From Gammaproteobacteria bacterium (GTDB lineage: Bacteria > Pseudomonadota > Gammaproteobacteria > Methylococcales > Methylomonadaceae): a DNA stretch of 11,330 nt. The stretch lies in NCBI GenBank assembly GCA_024276805.1, contig JAJRWJ010000378.1:1-11330 (forward strand), in the 5' to 3' direction. Below the pieces are notes generated by a model that saw only the letters and a program-made list of their open reading frames with translations, did not search any database and was not told the DNA's origin. The first letter of the stretch is position 1. Each line of letters begins with the position of its first letter. A program made the position numbers and the translations under genes. Below are positions 1-7,372 of this stretch, one piece after another.

Positions 1-1
1 A

Positions 2-2734
2 CTGAAGCTGGAGGGTGGCAGCAACGATCCTGTCATTCTGCAATGGCTTGTTCCGAAAGGCCTGCCAGAATTCGATTCTGGCAAATTCACGGCACATCTG
101 GAGAGAATGGGAAAACACTTCCGTCTCAGTGGTATAAAGGTATATTTGTCCTCGCCGAAGGCGCTGCAGGTCAAGCTGTCGGGCAGCAGTGAACTGAGCG
201 CTGCCAGTCCGGCCTTTGATAAGTTGCATCTGGATGTCTATGTCCGCGCCCCGAACCTTGCCGCAGCACATACTGCTTTCGAGAGTAAATTGCCCTTGTC
301 GGGAATGGTTTCCGGGAAAGCGCTGCTTACCGGAGGCAGCGACTTTCTGATTATCGACCAGATACAGATTGCCGTAGCCGGGCAAGACCGGGCGCAATTA
401 CTTGTTACCGGCAAGATCCTCTTGCCTGTCGATGCGCAGGGAGGCACCGAGGAACAGCTGTTTCTCGATCTGGCGCTGAACACCGACAGTACCATGGCAG
501 TGCGGCAATTCATCGGCATGAAAATTCCTGATTTTGGACCACTCACTGCGCATGGCCGTTTGCGTGGCTCATTGGCCAGGTTGCAGTTGCAGCAGTTCGA
601 GATGCGTGCGGGCGCCGAGGAATTGTTGCTGGTGAAGGCTGCAGGCGGGATCAGCTTCAATGCCAGTCAGGAAACAGCACTGCACATCCAGGTCGCCGCA
701 CCGTCCATTGCACTTGCCGCACGGTTGTTCGACAGGGAATTGCCGGAATTTGGCGCGCTGCAGGCCAGTATGGCTATGCGTGGTTCCAAAGATGTGTTGA
801 CTGCGCGTAATCTGCGTCTGCAGATTGGTGACAAGCGATCCCTGCTACTGCTGGCAGAGGGGGGGGTTGCGGCTATATCCCTGAAAGACAAATCGCTACA
901 GGGTATCGCGATGGCTGTTTCGGTGGTGTCGGACAGCATCGGCGCAGCGGCCAGAGTGTTCGGATCAGAAAATTTTCCTGATTTTGGTCCGCTCAGGGGC
1001 GGGGCACAAGTCAGCGGTGCCCTGGACAATCTGCAGGTCAGTGATCTGCACTTTTTTTTCGGTCGAAAGAATGCTCTGCAGGTGACTGCCAAAGGTGAAA
1101 TAGAACGCCTGCAGCCAAATTCGGATGCGCCATTTCAAGGGCTGGACATTGCCGTAGACCTGGCGGCATCCGATACCGCGAAGCTGTCGAAAGTTTTCCT
1201 GGGCAATTCGGTGAACCTGGGCCGGTTGGACGGTAGCGCCCGCCTGCGTGATCGAAACGGAAAACCGTCTCTGGAAGCGATTCATATGCGCTCAGGAGAC
1301 CCGCGCCGTCCGATGCTTGTCATGCAGGGGAAAATCATTGACCTGCTCGGGCGGAGAGATACGCGGCTGCGGATGAATTTTGACGGGCGATTGCTGGTCT
1401 CGCTTGTCGATAAAGTGAAACTCCGGGATCCTGGCGCAGTGAAAGGGCGGTTGTCGATCAGCGGCACAAAAGACGCTATTGGCATAAAGGAATTGTCCAT
1501 CACCGAACAAGACTCAGACTTGCTCGATATAAAAATAACCAGTGGCATGAATGATATTCTGAAAAGAGACGGCATACATCTGCGCGGCAGGCTGACGGTC
1601 CGGAATCTGGCCCGGGTTGGCAAAATGTTTGCTGTAGCGCTGCCCGATCCAGGTCCGGTCAGTGCCGAGGGGGATTTCTTTGGCAGCAGCAAACAGGCGG
1701 CATTCAAGGGAAAAATAGTGCGCGGCAAAAACACATTCAACGTCGATCTGGACATGGCTCTGGTAGGAGAAAAACCCCGGATAACCGGGAAAATTGCGGC
1801 AGAGAAAATCGATGTCGGGAATGTTGTTCTACATGCTGGACAAAAGACGGACAACAGTGGTGTCGGACGAGGAGTGATATTCAGCCGCAAGCGCTTGCCT
1901 CTGACGATTTTAAAAACACTCGATCTGGATCTGGAGCTGATTCTCAACCGGCTGAACGGTGAAAACTTCAGTATCGACAAACTGGAAAGCAAGGTTGTTC
2001 TCGAGGATGGCAAATTGCACGTCGGTCCCGCCAGATTCATTTTTTCCGGTGGTGAGCTGAAAATCGATACTGAAATCGATGCCCGTAAATCACCGACCTA
2101 TGCATTGGAAATGGTTGGCAGGAATATCGAAATTGGCAATATACTGAGCCAGCTTCAACAGCCTCCAGCCATGGAGGGGCGTCAGTATTATGATATACGG
2201 GTCAGCAGCGAGGGATATTCGGCGCATCAGATAGCCGCCAATCTGCGAGGCGATATCAATGTGGTTCTGGAGCATGGTAGAATTCGCAGGCGGGGGCTGG
2301 ATGTGCTGTTTCTGGATATATTCGATTGGCTGTTTACCTATGGTTTGGGTCGCAACGATTTCCTGATCAGCTGTGGAATCACCCATTTGCAAGTCAAACA
2401 GGGGATTGCGGAAATTGCCATGCTGTATTGGGATGGACCGAAACTGCGGGTCACGGGAAAAGGGCAAATCGATCTGGGCAGGGAAAAACTGCAGGTTCTG
2501 GTCAATCTGCGAAAGAAGGGATTTCTGGTCGACAGCGACAAGCCGATAAAATTGACGGGACGGCTGGTCGATCCCGATATCGATCTGCTGCAGCTCGATC
2601 AGTCCCTGGTCAAGGCCGGCGGCTATGTTTTTGCGCCCGTTATAATGCTTTCCTACGATGCCCTGGGATCAATATGGGATTTGTTGGGAAGCAGCAAGCA
2701 GCACACCGGCGGTTGTCAGCGTGAGCTGCAGTAA
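2..2734 (+). CDS. AsmA-like periplasmic protein, C-terminal part (5' partial)
   Basis: The frame is open from base 2 with no stop, so the true start lies upstream; the ATG at 107 is internal. 910 residues are visible. A motif of the form [hydrophobic]-P-[D/E]-F-G-P-[L/V] followed by a Gly-rich strand recurs with starts near bases 62, 290, 524, 740, 974, 1208, 1421 and 1640, a period of 71-78 residues. The last ~180 residues (GKGQIDLGREKLQVLV, then KLTGRLVDPDI) look like the conserved AsmA C-terminal region. Family knowledge: AsmA-like proteins such as TamB, YhdP and YdbH are anchored in the inner membrane and span the periplasm as a beta-groove thought to carry phospholipid to the outer membrane. 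The N-terminal anchor is outside the window. The gene converges with a lipoprotein gene whose stop is 7 bp away; I see no terminator hairpin between them. The family is well supported; which AsmA paralogue it is cannot be told. Confidence 0.82.
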   Translation: MKLEGGSNDPVILQWLVPKGLPEFDSGKFTAHLERMGKHFRLSGIKVYLSSPKALQVKLSGSSELSAASPAFDKLHLDVYVRAPNLAAAHTAFESKLPLSGMVSGKALLTGGSDFLIIDQIQIAVAGQDRAQLLVTGKILLPVDAQGGTEEQLFLDLALNTDSTMAVRQFIGMKIPDFGPLTAHGRLRGSLARLQLQQFEMRAGAEELLLVKAAGGISFNASQETALHIQVAAPSIALAARLFDRELPEFGALQASMAMRGSKDVLTARNLRLQIGDKRSLLLLAEGGVAAISLKDKSLQGIAMAVSVVSDSIGAAARVFGSENFPDFGPLRGGAQVSGALDNLQVSDLHFFFGRKNALQVTAKGEIERLQPNSDAPFQGLDIAVDLAASDTAKLSKVFLGNSVNLGRLDGSARLRDRNGKPSLEAIHMRSGDPRRPMLVMQGKIIDLLGRRDTRLRMNFDGRLLVSLVDKVKLRDPGAVKGRLSISGTKDAIGIKELSITEQDSDLLDIKITSGMNDILKRDGIHLRGRLTVRNLARVGKMFAVALPDPGPVSAEGDFFGSSKQAAFKGKIVRGKNTFNVDLDMALVGEKPRITGKIAAEKIDVGNVVLHAGQKTDNSGVGRGVIFSRKRLPLTILKTLDLDLELILNRLNGENFSIDKLESKVVLEDGKLHVGPARFIFSGGELKIDTEIDARKSPTYALEMVGRNIEIGNILSQLQQPPAMEGRQYYDIRVSSEGYSAHQIAANLRGDINVVLEHGRIRRRGLDVLFLDIFDWLFTYGLGRNDFLISCGITHLQVKQGIAEIAMLYWDGPKLRVTGKGQIDLGREKLQVLVNLRKKGFLVDSDKPIKLTGRLVDPDIDLLQLDQSLVKAGGYVFAPVIMLSYDALGSIWDLLGSSKQHTGGCQRELQ

Positions 2735-2741
2735 TGCATCC

Positions 2742-3170
2742 TCAAAATTCATAATGGCTGGGGATGATTCTTTCCACATAGGGAAGTGCGGCCAGGCTGG
2801 TCAAGATTTGTCGCCAGGTTTTGCCGTGTGTTTCGCCCATGCACAGGTACTCATCATTATGGCAGCCGACGCGGCCCGGGGATTGCCGGTAGATCCTGAG
2901 GTCCGGATCGACGCCATGCACTGCATCGATGTAACGTTGCTGCGCGGGAATGCAGAATTCATAGGTCAAAGAACGCAAGCCATTCGCCGGCCCATACAGG
3001 CCTCTGGCATCGAGCCGCTCGAGGTCGAATGCTATTTTAGCCAGAGTGGTATCGGTGCGCTGCAGAGGGAGCCGGTCTGTTGTCTGACAGGCAGATAAAA
3101 GCGCCGACAAGCCGATCAACAGGCAGGCTTTGCCATGCCGCATTGGCTGTTTTCGATGTGTTTTGTTCAT
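2742..3170 (-). CDS. small lipoprotein of unknown function
   Basis: 142 residues. A basic N-terminus and hydrophobic stretch lead to a lipobox LSAC with the lipidated Cys at residue 28, so it should be a signal-peptidase-II-processed lipoprotein. The residue after Cys is Gln, not Asp, which in enterics would favour outer-membrane sorting. The mature part has three further Cys and a C-terminal block (GRVGCHNDEYLCMG, then a Trp/Leu helix and PYVERIIP) that looks conserved, but I do not recognise the family. The start is uncertain: ATG at 3170 has no clear ribosome binding site, and a second in-frame ATG (residue 10, base 3143) would still leave a complete signal peptide. It is divergent from the META lipoprotein gene and convergent with the AsmA-like gene, so it is probably its own transcription unit. 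Confidence 0.72.
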   Translation of the reverse strand: MNKTHRKQPMRHGKACLLIGLSALLSACQTTDRLPLQRTDTTLAKIAFDLERLDARGLYGPANGLRSLTYEFCIPAQQRYIDAVHGVDPDLRIYRQSPGRVGCHNDEYLCMGETHGKTWRQILTSLAALPYVERIIPSHYEF

Positions 3171-3258
3171 ATGACAGGTCGGGGGTGTGCTGCTGGATGA
3201 TCCGCAGATGACGGCAATGATTCAGGTGCTGGCAGGACCAGGGGCGGTAATTGAACAA

Positions 3259-3287
3259 TTGTTTGTCCGACAGAATAGCCGTAAAAT
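3259..3287 (+). promoter_or_regulatory. possible sigma70 promoter for the META lipoprotein cluster
   Basis: TTGTTT (3259-3264) and TAAAAT (3282-3287) are separated by 17 bp, ending about 40 bp before the preferred start at 3330. The -10 matches consensus at 5 of 6 positions, the -35 at only 3. It lies in the gap between two divergent genes, so a promoter is expected here, but the exact hexamers are a guess. Confidence 0.3.
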
Positions 3288-3329
3288 GACGGTATTGTCA
3301 AAACAGTGAAATTCAGAGTGGAAGCGAAA

Positions 3330-4172
3330 ATGCAGAACATGAAAATATTGATTGCCGGCAGGTTTCTGGTTCTCTTGCTGGCGGCCTTGGCACTGCCGGG
3401 ATGCAGTACTGCGGTCAAGAGCGGCAGGGTTGAAAATACCACAGCACAACACGATGCAATGACGCTGGTGCTGAATAACAAAACCGGCTGGCAACTGGAA
3501 AAAATGGCGCGCAGTGACGGAACCCTGCTGTCCCTGCAGCCAAAGACAGCCATTTCACTCTATTTCGACGGCGCAAGGATTCATGGCAACAGCGGTTGCA
3601 ACAGTTATTTTGGAGGCTATCGGGCAACTGCAAAAGACAGCCGGCTGGTGATTGGCGATATAGGATTCACGATGATGGCCTGTGCCGATGCCATTATGCG
3701 TCAGGAAAGACGCTATCTGGATTTGCTGCAGCATGCGGCATCCTATCGGGGCGCAGGCAACAGCTTGCAGTTGCTGGATGAAGCCGGGGATGTCGTGTTG
3801 GTGTTTGTGGTGCCCGATGTCATGCCCTTGAAAGAGACCCAATGGCAGTTGTTGTCATTCCATTCCGGCAGCGGAATGTTGAGCAATCTGTATACTGGCG
3901 ACATCTATGCAGTCTTTGACAACCAGGGACGGCTGAGCGGGTTTTCCGGTTGCAACCGTTACTACAGTTCCTATAGCCTGAAAGGCAAAAAACTGCAATT
4001 GTCGCCGATCATTACCACCCGCAAGAATTGCCTGCCCGAGGAGCTCATGGTGACTGAAGCCGGTTATCTTGCCGCGCTGGACCAGGTTGACGGTTATCAG
4101 ATTCGCGAGCGGCAGTTGACGTTGTTTGCTGCAGACGGCAGACGGCTTGCCGTTTTCAAGGTGGCGGAATAG
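3330..4172 (+). CDS. lipoprotein with two META (HslJ-like) domains
   Basis: 280 residues from ATG 3330, chosen because GGAAG (3320-3324) sits 5 bases upstream. A GTG at 3306 would add 8 residues and an ATG at 3339 would remove 3. The signal peptide ends in lipobox LPGC with Cys at residue 25. Two META domains follow. Domain 1 (about 50-162) has the W-x-L opening strand, a GNSGCN turn at 86-91 and MMAC at 115-118. Domain 2 (about 171-280) repeats this with SGCN at 206-209 and a Cys in the matching late position (RKNC). META domains occur in the heat-induced protein HslJ of E. coli and in many secreted proteins; the molecular role is unknown. It heads a co-directional cluster with the Ser-rich lipoprotein 39 bp downstream and the DUF4105 gene after that, which suggests a shared envelope job. 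Confidence 0.85.
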   Translation: MQNMKILIAGRFLVLLLAALALPGCSTAVKSGRVENTTAQHDAMTLVLNNKTGWQLEKMARSDGTLLSLQPKTAISLYFDGARIHGNSGCNSYFGGYRATAKDSRLVIGDIGFTMMACADAIMRQERRYLDLLQHAASYRGAGNSLQLLDEAGDVVLVFVVPDVMPLKETQWQLLSFHSGSGMLSNLYTGDIYAVFDNQGRLSGFSGCNRYYSSYSLKGKKLQLSPIITTRKNCLPEELMVTEAGYLAALDQVDGYQIRERQLTLFAADGRRLAVFKVAE

Positions 4173-4211
4173 CCCATCTGCCTACATGTCTTGTTTTATG
4201 GAGAGTCTACT

Positions 4212-4655
4212 ATGCACAAAAATACCCCGTTTATTCATGCGCTGACCGCAGCGATCGTTTTCAGCAATATTGCCGGGTGTTCCTTTTCCGAGAGTTCGAA
4301 GAGTTCTTCCAACAGTTCCAGAGGCAGTTCCAATTCGGTGAGTTCCATCGTCAGCAGTCCTTCCAGGTCGTCAAAGCAGGATCTGCGCTATCAGGATGAA
4401 ATCGTCGATTATACGGTGGCCTATGTCAAATCCTCGACTGCGGATTACGCTTCTTATCAGAAGGGTCTCGCCGAAATTGCCGCGCGGGAAGGCATCGTCA
4501 ACTGGGAGGAGGATCCCAGGACCTATATCGCCATCGGCAAGGGGTTGAAGAAAGCCGGGCTGAGAGGTATCGCCTACGAAACCTACAAAAAGAATCTGGC
4601 AGGGGCGGATTATGGCAAAATGCAGGATATCCAGAAAGGTTATGATGGCAAATAA
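4212..4655 (+). CDS. Ser-rich linker lipoprotein, function unknown
   Basis: 147 residues from ATG 4212, set by GGAGAG at 4200-4205 with a 6-base spacer; the upstream in-frame TTG at 4191 has no such site. The lipobox is IAGC with Cys at residue 23. A Ser-dominated linker follows, roughly residues 24-55, in which AGT-TCN codon pairs (Ser-Ser) recur at 4293, 4302, 4314, 4326 and 4341, suggesting growth by short in-frame duplication. The remaining ~90 residues are a compact, probably helical domain rich in Tyr (DEIVDYTVAYVKS, then NWEEDPRTYIAIGKGLKKAG). A low-complexity tether before a small domain fits a protein reaching out from a membrane surface. I have seen similar unnamed proteobacterial lipoproteins but know no function. 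It sits between the META lipoprotein and the DUF4105 gene. Confidence 0.78.
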   Translation: MHKNTPFIHALTAAIVFSNIAGCSFSESSKSSSNSSRGSSNSVSSIVSSPSRSSKQDLRYQDEIVDYTVAYVKSSTADYASYQKGLAEIAAREGIVNWEEDPRTYIAIGKGLKKAGLRGIAYETYKKNLAGADYGKMQDIQKGYDGK

Positions 4656-4694
4656 AATCGCGCTCAAGCCGGTCGACAGTATTGCCTGACAACG

Positions 4695-4728
4695 GCGCGG
4701 ACCGCCTTGGTGATATTGCGGTCTGTGC
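4695..4728 (+). promoter_or_regulatory. intercistronic hairpin upstream of the DUF4105 gene
   Basis: GCGCGGACCGC (4695-4705) pairs with GCGGTCTGTGC (4718-4728) over 11 base pairs, two of them G-U, with a 12-base loop. It fills the 91-bp gap between the Ser-rich lipoprotein and the DUF4105 gene and ends three bases before the AGGGA that probably serves as ribosome binding site (4732-4736). Only two T residues follow, so it is not a typical intrinsic terminator. A role in attenuation, mRNA stability or translation is possible but is inference. Confidence 0.45.
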
Positions 4729-4746
4729 TTCAGGGAAACCTTGCAT

Positions 4747-6834
4747 ATGGGTTTGTCGAGTATGCCGCAGCCAGCGCGAATAAAGCGCTGCCCGGCAGTT
4801 TCCCCGGGATGTTGCTGGCTGCTGATGTTTTGTCTGGCAGTGCCGCAGCCCATTGCGGCAAAAGTTTTCGATTATCTGTACATCGATGCCAGTGAGGGCA
4901 ATGCCAGCGGTGGCCATGTCGCAGTGCGTTTTGGCGATGCTGTGTTTCATTATCAGCACGTCGATCATGGTCTGATCCGGCTCATCAAAAACGATCTTGC
5001 GGATTTCGAATTCCTGTACCGGTACAGGCAAAACCGCAGCATCTATCTCAGCCGCATAAAAGTCAGCGAGGCAGCCTATACACTGCTGCGGGATCATATG
5101 ATTGCACAGACCCTGTTGCAAGATCAGCAGTTTTCCCTGTTGGATAAATTGCAGCAGGATCGCGCACTGCTCCGCTGGCTGCGCGACGGCAATACCAAAT
5201 CAGCTGCGGCTGCGCCATTGCGGCTGGCTGCTGCGGGTCTGTTCTATAGTCAAAATGCTTTCACTGCAACCCTCTGGAACAAGACAGGCGTGCTACCGGA
5301 AGCCGGGAGCATCGTCACGATGAGGCAGGAGATCGGACGGCGCTATGGCCGGGATTTTCTGCAGCGGCGCAAGGATGACATGGTGCGGCGGATACGGCAG
5401 CTGACTCCATCGGCATGGGATGCGGGCAGGCTGAGTTCCCCGGTCGACAGGAAGGCGCCAGGGGGTTATGCGTTTGCCGAACGGTATCAGGACTTACTGA
5501 CCGCAGTGCTGGCATTGCAGGTGCTGCAGGATGCCAGGCCGCTGCGTGCTGACGCAGTGATTGAATCTTCGGATGCCGCACTCGGGCTGAATGCTGAAGA
5601 AATTGATCGACTGCGGCAGTTGCGCCAGCAATTACGTAAAAGCCTGCTGCAGCTGGTCGATTCAAAACGGCCCGATTGGGGGTATGGAGTTCTGGTCGAT
5701 ATGGCCAGGTTGATTGTCGTCGATAAATCCATTCGTTCGGGTCGTCTGCTGGCGGTGGATATTTTTGCCGATGACAGCCCGGCGATCGGACCAGAAACAG
5801 CAGAAAAATATGCCGCGGAACTGCAGATGCAGTTGGCCGATGCGCTGCGGGATTTAACGCGGGAGAAAACCGAATTGCAGCGCCGGCATGCTTACGGTGA
5901 ACGGGATTACAGTTATCTCGAGCGGGCGGTCAACCGCTATGTCGAACTGCTGCGGGGATTGCATGCTGGTCGGGCAATGCGCTTGACCGGTGAGCGGCTG
6001 TTGCCGGTCAGAAGCATCGCGCTGCCCAGGCTGGTCACACCGGCATTGACGGATCGACAGATCAGCATGGCCCTGCGGCGTGTCGATGGCTTCGAGGCGC
6101 GATATTTGCAGCAGCTGTGGCAGCGCTATCGGTATAATTTGCTCACCAGAAACTGTGTCACGGAGCTGTTTCGCACAATACAAAATGCCTTCGCTGAACA
6201 TCGCGGCGCCGGTGCATTGGCCGAAACACAGCCCGGCGAAGTTGTCAGGCGGGAAGTGCGCAGCAACCTTGGGGGGTATGTCGATCCGCTGCCGCTCAAT
6301 TTCATTCCCTTCCTTTCCTATCAGGCGGTGCAGAGCCAATATCACACTGCCGGCAGCCAGAAGCTTCCGTCCTATCGATTGGGTCGGCTGGAGCAGCTGT
6401 ACGCCAGGGAAAATGCTGTCTGGGTTGCCTTGCGGGAAGGAAACACGCTGTCCTCGACGCTGTATAAATACAATGCCGAGGACTCCTTTTTTGTTTTTTT
6501 TACCGACGACACAGTACTGCTGCGGCCGTTCTATGGCGCCGTGAACACCATGGCTGGCGTTGCCGAGAGTCTGTTTGGGCTACTCGCACTGCCGTTCGAT
6601 GCCGGAAAAACCCTGAAATCTGGTGTGGTCGGCATATTGATGAGTTTGCCGGAGCTGGCATTTTTCAATATGCGCAAGGGCACTTATCGGTATTTGCCTG
6701 AGCAGCCTCTGGCGCTGGTCGGGCAATATGGCGAGACAGATAAGAATTTGTTCCAAGCTCCTGACATTAAGCCATCGGCTTTGCCGTCCCGGCGTGCAGA
6801 GTTGTTAAATTCTCCTCAGAACCCGCCAAGGTAA
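4747..6834 (+). CDS. exported DUF4105 / Lnb N-terminal-domain-like protein
   Basis: 695 residues from ATG 4747; a TTG at 4741 nearer to AGGGA (4732-4736) and an ATG at 4762 are alternatives. A hydrophobic signal segment (residues about 17-38) ends in a Pro/Ala-rich cleavage-like stretch. Just after it comes GGHVAVRFGD with His57, and much later NLLTRNCVTEL with Cys470. His-first, Cys-later is the order expected of a circularly permuted NlpC/P60- or LRAT-like thiol fold, and both motifs are what I associate with DUF4105 (Pfam PF13387, now named after the N-terminal domain of the Bacteroides lipoprotein N-acyltransferase Lnb). The long insert between them is helical and rich in Arg, Gln and Leu. 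A moderately hydrophobic stretch (about 603-645) could contact membrane. It is the last gene of the META/Ser-rich lipoprotein cluster. Acyltransferase, amidase or protease activity is unproven. The final ~25 codons may come from an inserted IS200 left end. Confidence 0.7.
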   Translation: MGLSSMPQPARIKRCPAVSPGCCWLLMFCLAVPQPIAAKVFDYLYIDASEGNASGGHVAVRFGDAVFHYQHVDHGLIRLIKNDLADFEFLYRYRQNRSIYLSRIKVSEAAYTLLRDHMIAQTLLQDQQFSLLDKLQQDRALLRWLRDGNTKSAAAAPLRLAAAGLFYSQNAFTATLWNKTGVLPEAGSIVTMRQEIGRRYGRDFLQRRKDDMVRRIRQLTPSAWDAGRLSSPVDRKAPGGYAFAERYQDLLTAVLALQVLQDARPLRADAVIESSDAALGLNAEEIDRLRQLRQQLRKSLLQLVDSKRPDWGYGVLVDMARLIVVDKSIRSGRLLAVDIFADDSPAIGPETAEKYAAELQMQLADALRDLTREKTELQRRHAYGERDYSYLERAVNRYVELLRGLHAGRAMRLTGERLLPVRSIALPRLVTPALTDRQISMALRRVDGFEARYLQQLWQRYRYNLLTRNCVTELFRTIQNAFAEHRGAGALAETQPGEVVRREVRSNLGGYVDPLPLNFIPFLSYQAVQSQYHTAGSQKLPSYRLGRLEQLYARENAVWVALREGNTLSSTLYKYNAEDSFFVFFTDDTVLLRPFYGAVNTMAGVAESLFGLLALPFDAGKTLKSGVVGILMSLPELAFFNMRKGTYRYLPEQPLALVGQYGETDKNLFQAPDIKPSALPSRRAELLNSPQNPPR

Positions 6835-6844
6835 AGAGGAGAAT
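6809..6844 (+). promoter_or_regulatory. inverted repeat masking the tnpA ribosome binding site
   Basis: ATTCTCCTC (6809-6817) and GAGGAGAAT (6836-6844) are perfect 9-bp complements around an 18-base loop. The right arm contains the GAGGAG Shine-Dalgarno sequence of the IS200-like tnpA start at 6849. In the IS200 family, tnpA is known to be silenced by a 5' mRNA stem that hides its ribosome binding site, which this matches. The left arm and the loop lie in the last codons of the DUF4105 gene and span its stop (6832-6834). It could also act as a weak terminator, but no T-run follows. Confidence 0.5.
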
Positions 6845-6848
6845 CAAA

Positions 6849-7315
6849 ATGAGAGGATGGCAAAGCCAACCCCATGTAAAGTGCTATTGTAAATACCACA
6901 TACTGAAGTTTGCCAATTTTTAGTGGAGTAGCCGGGCATGTAGGGGGTATTTTAATGTGTTTACCACATTCCAGCTAAACCACATCAAAAGCCCTGCAAT
7001 CCAAAGTAATACGGTAGCTATGTTTTCCATTTATTAGGAAACCTCAGTATCACATGGTTATCGCACTGAAATATTGTAAAAAAACAATTTATGGGGTTTT
7101 TAAGGAAAAATGTCGGTAAAATTCTAAAGGAGTTAAACCACCAATCTGGAGACGAATTGATAGAAAGACATGCCGTGCCAGATCATGTTCATTTATGTTT
7201 AAGTGTTCTGCCAAAATATAGTGTTGCCAATACAGTTGGCCAGATAAAAAGGAAATCGGCGGTGAGGATACACAGAGAATATATTGGGAAAAGAGGGAGA
7301 AGCCGTGGCTTTTAA
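6849..7315 (+). pseudogene. IS200/IS605-family tnpA remnant, split by a MITE, frameshifted and truncated
   Basis: ATG 6849 with GAGGAG 7 bases upstream opens a frame reading MRGWQSQPHVKCYCKYH, typical of IS200-type TnpA N-termini. It is cut at base 6902 by the MITE and resumes at 7048 with YHMVIALKYCKKTIYG. A second lesion is one surplus G in the GGGG run 7093-7096; dropping it gives YGFLRKNVGKIL in line with the family. The rest is continuous to the stop at 7313-7315 and carries the HUH metal/DNA motif PDHVHL (His codons 7184-7186 and 7190-7192), PKYSVANTVG and KSAVRIHREY. About 100 residues remain of the usual ~140. The C-terminal helix bearing the catalytic Tyr is missing, so the protein is dead. 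Family assignment is strong; no tnpB is present. Confidence 0.85.
6902..7047. mobile_element. MITE-like element, copy 1, inserted in tnpA
   Basis: The element has imperfect terminal inverted repeats: CTGAAGTTTGCC at 6903 and, read on the other strand from 7047, CTGAGGTTTCC. It is flanked by TACCACAT (6894-6901) and TATCACAT (7048-7055), an 8-bp target duplication with one mismatch. Removing the element plus one flank restores the transposase codons KYHMV, which independently confirms the insertion. Inside are a stem AATGTG/CACATT (6954-6959 and 6965-6970) and a G5 tract (6942-6946). It encodes no transposase, so it must have been moved in trans. Eight-bp duplications occur in IS1595, IS66 and other families; I cannot assign a parent. 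Confidence 0.78.
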
Positions 7316-7372
7316 TTTATCCCATTGGGTAAACAGTTTAAGAATCGTATAGTAAATTTGGAGTAGATTTGT
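7316..7372. other. AT-rich junction between the tnpA remnant and the GNAT gene
   Basis: 57 bases with no recognisable gene. CCCATTGGG (7321-7329) can form only a three-pair stem and is not a convincing IS200 right end. The last bases hold the GGAG (7360-7363) ribosome binding site of the next gene. No terminator or promoter is clear; the GNAT gene's promoter was not found. Confidence 0.4.

Noticed and set aside
857..866. A run of G in the AsmA-like gene as a phase-variation tract
   Set aside because: A single tract of about eight G in a conserved coding frame, with no second length state to compare; slippage here is speculation.
1282..2040. A 252-codon minus-strand frame opposite the AsmA-like gene
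   Set aside because: Ser/Arg/Pro-rich translation typical of the antisense of a coding gene; the plus-strand frame has clear family repeats.
2735..2760. Bidirectional terminator between the AsmA-like gene and the convergent lipoprotein
   Set aside because: No inverted repeat with a T-run could be found in or around the 7-bp gap.
2658..3098. A 146-codon plus-strand frame opposite the small lipoprotein
   Set aside because: It overlaps the end of the AsmA-like gene and is antisense to a gene with a proper lipobox; no ribosome binding site or motif.
4498..5121. A 207-codon minus-strand frame over the Ser-rich lipoprotein and DUF4105 start
   Set aside because: It overlaps two well-supported genes on the opposite strand and shows no signal peptide or motif.
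7316..7330. IS200 right-end hairpin at CCCATTGGG
   Set aside because: The stem is only three G-C pairs and cannot be extended, so it does not identify the IS boundary.
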